Below are positions 1 through 5,175 of a stretch of DNA of 5,175 bases, in pieces (the first letter of the stretch is position 1; each line of letters opens with the position of its first letter). The notes beneath the pieces were generated by a model. It was not told the origin of the DNA, ran no database searches, and saw nothing but the letters and a program-made list of their open reading frames with translations. The stretch is taken from NCBI GenBank assembly GCA_011051855.1, contig DRKG01000158.1, positions 1 through 5,175 of the forward strand, read 5' to 3'. Origin of the DNA: a bacterium. Its GTDB lineage: Bacteria > Planctomycetota > UBA1135 > UBA2386. The position numbers and the translations under genes were made by a program.

Positions 1-1
1 G

Positions 2-85
2 CTGGACGTGCCGACCGAAGGCTCGGTGGCCGATCCATTGGTGCGCTTCTTCCGGATGCGCGAGCTGCGGGGGGCGCGGCGGTGA
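2..85 (+). CDS. DUF58 domain-containing protein, C-terminal end only (partial)
   Basis: The left edge cuts this gene; only the last 27 codons and the TGA at 83-85 remain. The visible tail contains DPLVRFFRMRELRGARR. A 'PL-x-R/K-FF-x-x-R' ending rich in arginine is what I know from the C-terminus of DUF58 proteins, and DUF58 genes normally sit between a MoxR ATPase gene and the VWA genes of Bat loci. DUF58 proteins carry a VWA-related domain and are thought to act with the MoxR ATPase; their biochemical role is poorly defined. The stop overlaps the GTG of the next gene (GTGA at 82-85), so it belongs to the same transcript. The call rests on a short tail plus context; the upstream sequence would settle it. 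Confidence 0.72.
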   Translation: MDVPTEGSVADPLVRFFRMRELRGARR

Positions 86-1062
86 GGCGCGCGCCGTTGG
101 TGCCGCTCCTGCTGCTGGCGGCCTGTGCCGAGCCGGATGTGCCGTTGCCGTGGTCGGCACCGCCGGAGCAGCCGCTCGACCTGCGCGTGACCGTGCGCCC
201 GCTGCACGTGGCTCTGCTGCAGCCGATCACGGTGACGCTCGATCGCTATCGGGCCGATGGCGTCGAGGTGTCGTTCCAGCCCGTGGTCGAGGACGAGCGG
301 TTCGTCACCGACCGCATCACGAAGGCGGAAGAACGCGCGTTCGGCGACGGATGGGTGCAGCGCACCGAGTTGGTGCTGTTGCCGGTGGCCGGACCGGGCG
401 AGCTGCAGGTGCCGGCGTTTGCCGCCGAGACCGTGGTTGCCGCCGGGGAAGAGCCGCAGGTCGCGACCACCGACGAAGTGACGATCACCGTCGATTCGGC
501 CCTGCAAGGCGAACACGGCGCCGGGATCGAAGCGCCGGGCGGGCCGTTCGCGGCGCGCACCAACTGGTGGCTGTGGGGCGGTGGGGCTGCGGCTCTGCTG
601 CTGGCCGGTGCGGCTCTGGCCCGATGGTTCGCGCGCCGTCGCCGCGCGCCCGACGATCCGCTGACGGTCGCCGTGCCCGCCCATGTCAGGGCGTTGCGCG
701 AACTGCAACGCTGGCGCGGCGCGCCGCGGGGCACCCCGGCAGAGGTCGCGGCGTTCTACGTCGGCGTTTCGCAGGTGCTGCGTGTCTACCTCGAGGAGCG
801 TTTCGGCCTGCACGCACCCGAGCGCACCACCGAGGAGTTCCTGCGCGACCTCGAATCCGCCGACACGCTGGCGCGCGCGCACCGCGCCGAGCTCGAACGG
901 TTCCTGCAGCAGTGCGATCTGGTCAAGTTCGCGGCCGTGGTGCCCGGCGAGGAAGAGCACCAGCGCACGTTCGAACTCGCCGAAGCGTTCATCGAGTCGA
1001 CCCGGGCCGACCGCATCGAACGGGAAGCGGCGACCGCGCGGCCGTCGGAGGTTCCGGCGTGA
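82..1062 (+). CDS. Putative lipoprotein: BatD-like Ig domain, one TM span, cytoplasmic DUF4381-like domain
   Basis: 326 aa. The N-terminus has a hydrophobic segment ending in the lipobox L12-A-A-C15, so lipidation at Cys15 is predicted. Residues about 33-140 look like a beta-sandwich of the BatD type (QPITVTLDRY, then GELQVPAF, then a closing DEVTITVDSAL strand). A single span at about 162-183 is followed by RWFARRRR, which places the C-terminal part in the cytoplasm. Residues about 198-312 are helical and contain AAFYVGVSQVLRVYLEERFG, ERTTEEFLRDL and QQCDLVKFA, matching what I know of DUF4381 proteins and the similar cytoplasmic tail of BatD. The GTG start is set by the 4-nt overlap with the upstream stop; a weak G-rich Shine-Dalgarno candidate lies at 69-74. 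It ends in a GTGA overlap with batA. Exact function is unknown; a membrane adaptor of the Bat complex is the likeliest role. An alternative reading is a short BatD paralogue. Confidence 0.82.
   Translation: MRRAPLVPLLLLAACAEPDVPLPWSAPPEQPLDLRVTVRPLHVALLQPITVTLDRYRADGVEVSFQPVVEDERFVTDRITKAEERAFGDGWVQRTELVLLPVAGPGELQVPAFAAETVVAAGEEPQVATTDEVTITVDSALQGEHGAGIEAPGGPFAARTNWWLWGGGAAALLLAGAALARWFARRRRAPDDPLTVAVPAHVRALRELQRWRGAPRGTPAEVAAFYVGVSQVLRVYLEERFGLHAPERTTEEFLRDLESADTLARAHRAELERFLQQCDLVKFAAVVPGEEEHQRTFELAEAFIESTRADRIEREAATARPSEVPA
1047..1051 (+). promoter_or_regulatory. Shine-Dalgarno of batA
   Basis: GGAGG lies inside the end of the upstream gene, 7 nt before the GTG at 1059. It decides the batA start: the reading frame is open back to about 150, but nothing upstream of 1059 looks like protein, and this site plus the GTGA overlap fix the GTG at 1059. 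Confidence 0.75.
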
Positions 1063-2039
1063 CCGCCGCGTTCGAACTGTGGGGCATCACCCTGCTCGAT
1101 CCGTGGCTCCTGCTGGCCGCGCCGTTGGTGCTGGTCGCCGGCTGGTATCGGGCGGCGACGAAACGTGCCGCGGTCCCGACCGCGTCGGCGGCGTTGTTCG
1201 CCGACCTGCCGCGCACGCTGCGCCGGCGGCTGGCGTTCGTGCCGCTGGCCGGCAAGGTCCTCGCCGGTCTGCTGCTCGCCGTGGCGTTGGCGCGGCCGGT
1301 CGAGCGGCAGCTCGTACCGCTGCGCGACGAAGGCATCGACATCGTGCTGGTCGTCGACACCAGTTCGTCGATGGAGCAGCAGGACATGCGCGAGGACGTG
1401 GCCTACCGGCGCATGGATGCGGCGCGGGAGCGCGCCGAAGAGTTCGCCGCCGCGCGGGTGCACGATCGCGTCGGGTTGGTTGCGTTCGCGCGCTTCGCCG
1501 AACTGCGCTGCCCGCCGACGCTCGACGAGCAAGCGCTGGGCGCGTTCCTGCGGGCGCTCGACACCGTGCCGGTCGGCAGCGAGTTCGACGCCACCGCGAT
1601 CGGCACCGCGCTGGCCAAGGCCGTCGACGTGCTGGATTCCAGCGACGCCAGGTCGAAGGTCGTGATCCTGCTCAGCGACGGCGAGAACAACGTGTTCGAC
1701 ATCACGCCGAAGGACGCCGCCAAGCTGGCCAAGGACGCCGGCGTGCGCGTGCACACGATCGGGCTCGGCCGTGGGTTGCCGCGCGCGCTCGGTTTCGTGC
1801 CGCTGGAGTTCGAGGCGCTCAAGCTGATCGCCGAAGAGACCGGCGGCACGTTCCAGCAGGCCGTCGATGATCGCGCACTCGCCGGCGTCTACGAGCGTAT
1901 CGACGCGATGGAGAAGGTGGCGCGCGAGGATCCGCGCTACCGCACGGTCGACCGCTTCGAGTGGCCGCTCGGTCTCGGCCTGCTGGCGCTGCTGGTGGCG
2001 ATCTTGTGCGAGGTGCTGGTGGTGCGGAGGGTGCCGTGA
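1059..2039 (+). CDS. batA: BatA: membrane-anchored VWA domain protein
   Basis: 326 aa from GTG 1059, the start set by the GTGA overlap and a GGAGG 7 nt upstream. Spans are predicted at about 11-29, 61-79 and 302-322. The loop between the first two is basic (residues 30-60, ending RTLRRR), so by the positive-inside rule the VWA domain at about 92-290 faces the periplasm. The MIDAS metal site is complete: D100-x-S102-x-S104 (DTSSSM), T179 (DATAIGTAL) and D207 (ILLSDGENN). The Bat-type elements ERAEEFAAARVHDRVGLVAF, LIAEETGGTF and a C-terminal hydrophobic segment ending RRVP are present. BatA proteins are thought to bind partner proteins through the metal site and to depend on a MoxR ATPase; the substrate is unknown. 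It overlaps batB by 4 nt. Family assignment is firm; A versus B is decided by position (first of two VWA genes). Confidence 0.93.
   Translation: MTAAFELWGITLLDPWLLLAAPLVLVAGWYRAATKRAAVPTASAALFADLPRTLRRRLAFVPLAGKVLAGLLLAVALARPVERQLVPLRDEGIDIVLVVDTSSSMEQQDMREDVAYRRMDAARERAEEFAAARVHDRVGLVAFARFAELRCPPTLDEQALGAFLRALDTVPVGSEFDATAIGTALAKAVDVLDSSDARSKVVILLSDGENNVFDITPKDAAKLAKDAGVRVHTIGLGRGLPRALGFVPLEFEALKLIAEETGGTFQQAVDDRALAGVYERIDAMEKVAREDPRYRTVDRFEWPLGLGLLALLVAILCEVLVVRRVP
2026..2031 (+). promoter_or_regulatory. Shine-Dalgarno of batB
   Basis: GGAGGG lies 4 nt before the GTG at 2036. It favours that start over the in-frame GTG codons at 2045 and 2048, which would be 13 nt or more away. The frame is open upstream to 1961, but that part is only batA read in another frame. 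Confidence 0.7.
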
Positions 2040-3025
2040 GCGAGGTGGTGTTCACCCGCGGCGAGTTGTGGCCGCTGTTGCTGGCGTTGCCGGTGGTGTG
2101 GGCTCTGCTCTACCTGTTGTTCGATCGCGGGCGGCAGGCGCTGCGCCGCTACGGTGCGGCTCCGACAGGCAGAGTGAGCACGCCGTTCCGGCGATCGTTG
2201 TCGCTGACGACCCTGCTCGGGCTCGGCCTGCTCTGTTGGCTGGATCCGCGGTGGGGCGACGAGGTGGTCACGGTGGAGCGCCGCGGCCTCGACCTGATCT
2301 TCTGCCTGGATACGTCGCGTTCGATGCTGGCGCGCGATCTGCCGCCGATGCGGCTGGAGCGTGCCCGCCGCGACATTCTCGCGGTCTTGCCGCAGCTCGA
2401 ACGCGGCGACCGGGCAGGCCTGGTGGTGTTCGCCGGCGAGGCGCGGTTGTGGATCCCGTTGACGCACGACATGGCGTCGTTCGCCGGCCTGCTCGCAGAG
2501 GTCGACACCGACATCGTGCGCACCGGCGGCACCGACCTCGGCAAGGCGCTGCGGCGCGCGTTGGAGCTCGCCGATCCGGACGACGTCAACACCACGGTGG
2601 TGGTGCTGATGACCGATGGGGAGGATCTCGCCGGCAAGGGCCAACAGGCGGCGCTCGAACTCGAAGCCGAGGGGCTGACCGTCTACACCGTCGGCTACGG
2701 CAGCGCGCTCGGCAGCAAGATCACCGTCGAGGTCGCCGGCCAAGAGCAGTTCCTGAAGGACCGGCAGGGCAACGAGGTCGTGTCGCGCATGGACCCCGAG
2801 AGCCTGCGTCGGGTGGCGGAAGTGACCGGCGGCGAGTTCGTGCGCGCGGAATCGGTGGCGCTGCCGCTCGTCGAACTGCACGACAAGCGGTTGCGGCCGA
2901 TGCAGAAGCGGGCCTACGACGCGGGCGAGGAATCCGGCAAGCGGGCGCGCTACCAATGGGTGCTGCTGCCGTTGATGGTGCTGTTACTGTGGGAGGTCGC
3001 GTTCGCGCATGGACGACACCGATGA
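2036..3025 (+). CDS. batB: BatB: second membrane-anchored VWA domain protein
   Basis: 329 aa from GTG 2036, which overlaps the batA stop as GTGA. Layout parallels BatA: a span at about 11-29, a basic loop (DRGRQALRRYG to PFRR), a second short span at about 55-69, a VWA domain at about 85-275, and a last span at about 306-323 ending HGRHR. Topology therefore again puts the VWA domain in the periplasm. The MIDAS is intact: D92-x-S94-x-S96 (DTSRSM), T166 (RTGGTDLGKAL) and D194 (LMTDGED). The segment after the last MIDAS residue has the BatB form: a G-S-K-I turn, then FLKDRQGNEVVSRMDPESL and AEVTGGEFVRA. BatB proteins probably pair with BatA and with the TPR protein BatC; in some proteobacteria the VWA and TPR parts occur in one chain. 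The next gene is in the same frame, 24 nt beyond this stop. Confidence 0.93.
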   Translation: MSEVVFTRGELWPLLLALPVVWALLYLLFDRGRQALRRYGAAPTGRVSTPFRRSLSLTTLLGLGLLCWLDPRWGDEVVTVERRGLDLIFCLDTSRSMLARDLPPMRLERARRDILAVLPQLERGDRAGLVVFAGEARLWIPLTHDMASFAGLLAEVDTDIVRTGGTDLGKALRRALELADPDDVNTTVVVLMTDGEDLAGKGQQAALELEAEGLTVYTVGYGSALGSKITVEVAGQEQFLKDRQGNEVVSRMDPESLRRVAEVTGGEFVRAESVALPLVELHDKRLRPMQKRAYDAGEESGKRARYQWVLLPLMVLLLWEVAFAHGRHR

Positions 3026-3053
3026 GACGCTGCCGATGAGGTCCCCGAGATGA
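3009..3053 (+). other. Possible minicistron(s) at the batB/batC junction
   Basis: An ATG at 3009, inside the end of batB, opens a 14-codon frame (MDDTDETLPMRSPR) whose TGA at 3051-3053 overlaps the batC ATG as ATGA. Within it, an ATG at 3022 overlaps the batB stop as ATGA and encodes MRRCR; its TGA at 3037-3039 overlaps the ATG at 3036, which encodes MRSPR and stops on the batC start. A GGGAGG at 2991-2996 lies 12 nt before the ATG at 3009, a long spacing. What is seen is the exact arrangement; that ribosomes use any of these frames is only a possibility. Chance is a serious alternative, because GATGAG appears twice at a 14-nt interval. Confidence 0.2.
3038..3041 (+). promoter_or_regulatory. 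Shine-Dalgarno of batC
   Basis: GAGG lies 8 nt before the ATG at 3050. It supports this start, the only good in-frame initiation codon between the batB stop and the predicted signal peptide. The motif overlaps the ATG at 3036 of the short frame described for this junction. Confidence 0.55.
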
Positions 3054-4000
3054 AGGCGCTCTTCTTGTGCACGACGTTGTTGCTGGCTCTTGGCGGTGGC
3101 GACCGGGAGCGCGGCCTGCGGTTGTATCGCGACGGCGACTACGCCGGGGCCCAGGCCGCGTTCGCCGCCGCCTGCACCGCGGCGCCGGACGACGCCGAGT
3201 TGCAGTGGAATCTCGCCCTCGCCGCCTGGCGCGCTGGCGATCTGGCCGTGGCCGAGACCGCCGCGGAGAAGTACGCGGCGTTGGCGGAGGACGCGCGCCA
3301 GGAACTCCACCGCGGCCTGCTCGGCGCGGTGCGGTTCGCCGAGGCCGAGGAACTGGAGCGGCAGGCCGAGGCGGCGGCCGCTGCGGGCGGCGCGTCCGGC
3401 GATCCGTTGCCGCTGTTCGAGCAGGCCCTGGCGAAGGCCACGCAGGCGAAGGACCACTTCGTGCGCGGTGCCCGCGCCAAGCCGCTGCCGGAACTCGTGC
3501 GCAACACCGAGCGGGCCCTGCGCAAGATCGAGCGGTTGCAGCAGCGCATCGAGGAGCTGGAAGCCGAACGCCAGCAGCGGGAGCAACAGCAAGAGCAGCA
3601 ACAGCAGCAGGAACAGAAGGATCCTTCGCGACAGGGAGAGTCCGGTGACCAACAAGAGGGCGACCAGCAGGAGCAAGAACAAGGCCAGCAGCCGGAACCA
3701 CAACCGCAGCAGGGAGAGCCTCCGCAACAGGCCCCCCAACCCAAGGAACCCCAACCCGGTGAAGGCCAACCCGGTGAGGGGCAGGAAGGGGCGACCGGCG
3801 AACCGGCGCGTCCGGACGTTCCCGAGCCGCAGCCTGCCGAGTCGCGGCACGACGCGCCGGGGGAGGCTGCCGAGGGCCGGGAGTTGACGCCGGAGCAGGC
3901 GCAGCGGCTGAAGGAGCGCCTGCGCGAGCTCGAAGGTCGGCTGCGCGAGGCGCGCATACGCGCCCGGCGTCGCCGCAAGCCGGTGGAGCGCGACTGGTGA
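3050..4000 (+). CDS. batC: BatC: secreted TPR protein with Q/E/P-rich linker
   Basis: 316 aa; the only complete gene here starting with ATG. The N-terminus (MKALFLCTTLLLALGGG) looks like a short signal peptide with possible cleavage after A13-L-G15; Cys7 does not sit in a lipobox. Two TPR-like helical hairpins follow, about 18-51 (GLRLYRDGDYAGAQAAFAAA) and 52-85 (LQWNLALAAWRAGDLAVAET). A helical region at about 119-186 includes a probable coiled coil (RALRKIERLQQRIEELEAER). Residues 175-265 are low complexity, and a charged helix at about 279-308 leads to the C-terminus KPVERDW. A helix beginning 'L-T/S-x-E-x-A' and a terminal 'VE-K/R-DW' are, to my knowledge, recurrent in Bat TPR proteins. 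BatC is thought to be the periplasmic scaffold for BatA and BatB. It is longer than a minimal Bat TPR protein because of the linker. Its stop overlaps the batD GTG (GTGA at 3997-4000). Confidence 0.87.
   Translation: MKALFLCTTLLLALGGGDRERGLRLYRDGDYAGAQAAFAAACTAAPDDAELQWNLALAAWRAGDLAVAETAAEKYAALAEDARQELHRGLLGAVRFAEAEELERQAEAAAAAGGASGDPLPLFEQALAKATQAKDHFVRGARAKPLPELVRNTERALRKIERLQQRIEELEAERQQREQQQEQQQQQEQKDPSRQGESGDQQEGDQQEQEQGQQPEPQPQQGEPPQQAPQPKEPQPGEGQPGEGQEGATGEPARPDVPEPQPAESRHDAPGEAAEGRELTPEQAQRLKERLRELEGRLREARIRARRRRKPVERDW
3572..3844 (+). repeat. Low-complexity Q/E/P/G-rich coding segment in batC
   Basis: Codons 175-265 of batC are dominated by CAG, CAA, GAG, GAA and CCN. The first part is glutamine-rich (QQREQQQEQQQQQEQK, residues 175-190), the middle is Q/E/D, and the end is P/G/E. 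Adenine is clearly more frequent on the + strand here than in neighbouring genes. It is predicted to be a disordered, acidic, flexible linker between the TPR/coiled-coil part and the conserved C-terminal helix. Its length probably varies between relatives through slippage. Confidence 0.85.
3751..3780 (+). repeat. 15-bp tandem repeat, two copies
   Basis: CCAACCCGGTGAAGG at 3751-3765 is followed directly by CCAACCCGGTGAGGG at 3766-3780, with one mismatch. It encodes QPGEG twice (residues 235-244 of BatC). The unit keeps frame, so copy-number change would lengthen or shorten the linker without breaking the protein. Confidence 0.85.
3985..3988 (+). promoter_or_regulatory. Shine-Dalgarno of batD
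   Basis: GGAG within the final codons of batC lies 8 nt before the GTG at 3997 and supports that start, which also gives a well-formed signal peptide. Confidence 0.6.
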
Positions 4001-5175
4001 ACCGCCGTCTCGTGTTGCTGTTGGTGGTGTTGCTGGCGACCGCGCTTGCGCTGCCGGGGCAGGAGAAGCTGCACGTCGAGCAACCGGTGCCGGCGGTGCT
4101 GCGGCTCGGCGATACCGCCCGGGTGATCCTGACCATCGAAGGCAACACCGCGAACCCGCGCGATCCCGAGCTGCCGGTCGTGCCGGGGCTGCAGATGACC
4201 CTGCGCGGCCCGGGCTACTCGCGCCAGACGCACTTCGATGGCCGCAACCTGGTCGAGCGGGTGAGCGTGCAGTACGCGATCGAGCTCCGGGCCGAGCGGC
4301 CGGGCGTGTTCGAGATCCCGTCGTTCGCGATCTGGACCGGCACCAAGGAGCAGCGCACACCGGTGTTGAAACTCGAAGTGCGCCAGGACATGGCCGGTGC
4401 CGAACTCGGCTGGCTCGAGGTGCACATCGAGAAGCAGCGGGTCTACGTGCACGAACCGGTTCGGGTGCGGGTCGACTTCGCCGTGCTCGAAGGGTTGCGC
4501 CTCGCCCTCGACGTGCACAACCGCACCCGTTACCTCGACCTCGAAGTGCAGGCGCCGTGGTTGGACGGCTTCCAGGGCGGAGAGCGCATCGACGTGTCGC
4601 CGGTGAGCGGCGACAGCCGCACGTGCATCTGCAATCGCACCCTGGTCACCGCGGCGTTCGATGCCAGCTTCGAACGCGACGGCAAGCGCTTCCAGAAGTT
4701 CTCGATCGAGCGTGCGTTCCTGCCGACGCGGCTCGGGCGCATCGAGCTGCCGGCGCCGTTGCTGCGCTTCAACGTGGTGCGCGGTGCGACGCGGCCCGAT
4801 CTGTTCGGGCGGAGGCGGAATCGCACCGAGAACTTCTTCGTCTACGGCGAACCGGTCGCGATCGACGTGCTGCCGATTCCCGAAGAAGGGCGGCCGACGC
4901 CGTTCTACGGGGCCGTCGGGCGCTTCGAGATCGCCGCGAGCGTCGACCGCCAGCAGGTCAAGGTCGGCGACTCGATCAAACTGACGTTGGTGGTCAGCGG
5001 CAGCGGCAACATCGAGTTCCTGCGGCTGCCCGAACTCGAGCAACTGGACGGCTTCCACAAGCTCGGCGCGGCCGAGGCGGTGCGCGGCGATGGCAAGGTC
5101 GCGGTGACCTACGACCTGACGCCGCTGTCCGCCGAGGTGCGGGAGATCCCGTCGATCGCGTGGAACTTCTTCGAC
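3997..5175 (+). CDS. batD: BatD: secreted Ig-like repeat protein, C-terminus beyond the window (partial)
   Basis: Open from GTG 3997 to the right edge: 393 residues without a stop. The start is set by the GTGA overlap with batC and a GGAG 8 nt upstream. The N-terminus MNRRLVLLLVVLLATALA is a classical signal peptide with likely cleavage after A16-L-A18. A first beta-sandwich covers about 22-130 (FDGRNLVERVSVQYAIELRA, then GVFEIPSF). A second covers about 135-282 (RVYVHEPVRVRVDF to ERAFLPTRLGRIELPAPLL). A third begins at about 285: IDVLPIPEEGRPTPFYGAVG, followed by VKVGDSIKLTLVVSGSGNI, the strongest BatD signature. BatD proteins are usually anchored by a C-terminal span followed by a cytoplasmic helical tail; those parts would lie to the right. 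The only cysteines seen are C210 and C212 (TCICN). It likely forms the periplasmic or membrane part of the Bat complex; its molecular function is unproven. Confidence 0.92.
   Translation, partial: MNRRLVLLLVVLLATALALPGQEKLHVEQPVPAVLRLGDTARVILTIEGNTANPRDPELPVVPGLQMTLRGPGYSRQTHFDGRNLVERVSVQYAIELRAERPGVFEIPSFAIWTGTKEQRTPVLKLEVRQDMAGAELGWLEVHIEKQRVYVHEPVRVRVDFAVLEGLRLALDVHNRTRYLDLEVQAPWLDGFQGGERIDVSPVSGDSRTCICNRTLVTAAFDASFERDGKRFQKFSIERAFLPTRLGRIELPAPLLRFNVVRGATRPDLFGRRRNRTENFFVYGEPVAIDVLPIPEEGRPTPFYGAVGRFEIAASVDRQQVKVGDSIKLTLVVSGSGNIEFLRLPELEQLDGFHKLGAAEAVRGDGKVAVTYDLTPLSAEVREIPSIAWNFFD

Noticed and set aside
150..1058. Upstream extension of the batA reading frame giving a 629-residue product
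   Set aside because: The added part is arginine/alanine/glycine-rich shadow sequence of the upstream gene; the GGAGG and the GTGA overlap at 1059 fix the real start.
683..1870. 395-codon plus-strand open frame overlapping two genes
   Set aside because: It is a third-frame shadow with Arg/Ala-rich composition and no recognisable fold; both covered genes have complete motifs in their own frames.
82..2039. The DUF4381-like protein and BatA are both exactly 326 residues
   Set aside because: They share no architecture or motifs; equal length is a coincidence, not a duplication.
2984..2986. A TTA leucine codon in batB, reminiscent of rare-codon control in high-GC actinomycetes
   Set aside because: It is a single codon near the end of the gene, and nothing else suggests an actinomycete or tRNA-based control.
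3001..3050. Possible terminator or promoter in the batB-batC gap
   Set aside because: The gap is only 24 nt, with no T-run after a stem and no recognisable -35/-10 pair; the tight coupling elsewhere argues for one transcript.
2721..4360. Minus-strand open frames at 2721-4148 and 2984-4360, one with a poly-leucine stretch resembling a membrane segment
   Set aside because: The leucine run is only the reverse complement of the CAG/CAA glutamine codons of batC, so the apparent hydrophobic segment is an artefact.
3139..5058. 639-codon open frame on the minus strand across batC and batD
   Set aside because: It is antisense to two well-supported genes, is rich in R/H/A/P/S as expected from reverse-reading GC-rich codons, and shows no domain or start signal. 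High GC makes stops rare in this frame.

Overview
The window is a slice of a gene-dense, high-GC (roughly 70% by eye) bacterial operon in which all six genes lie on the + strand. It is a Bat locus (named for 'Bacteroides aerotolerance'), the membrane-associated VWA/TPR/BatD system that usually travels with a MoxR-type AAA+ ATPase. High GC, signal peptides, a lipobox and Bat gene content suggest a Gram-negative bacterium such as a planctomycete, myxobacterium or acidobacterium. The sequence alone does not settle the phylum.

Layout: (1) the last 27 codons of a DUF58 protein; (2) a 326-aa putative lipoprotein with an Ig-like BatD-type domain, one membrane span and a cytoplasmic DUF4381-like domain; (3) BatA, a VWA protein with an intact MIDAS; (4) BatB, a second VWA protein with an intact MIDAS; (5) BatC, a secreted TPR protein with a Q/E/P-rich linker and a C-terminal ERDW tail; (6) BatD, open at the right edge, with 393 residues visible. 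A MoxR ATPase would be expected upstream of DUF58, outside the window.

The genes are packed for translational coupling. Four of the five junctions are the same 4-nt GTGA overlap, in which the GTG start shares bases with the TGA stop before it. The exception is batB/batC, a 24-nt gap that carries a chain of ATGA overlaps and very short reading frames. No intergenic stretch approaches 300 bases, and I see no promoter, terminator, RNA gene, mobile element or CRISPR array.

How the parts may work together (inference from topology and family knowledge): BatA and BatB each have two N-terminal spans and one C-terminal span, and the positive-inside rule puts both metal-binding VWA domains in the periplasm. 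BatC and BatD have signal peptides and would meet them there. The DUF4381-like protein puts one domain on each side of the membrane and could connect the periplasmic assembly to the cytosolic MoxR/DUF58 side. This is a recognisable system rather than a new one. The most distinctive details are the batB/batC junction, the BatD-like fold at both ends of the set, and a CxC motif in BatD.
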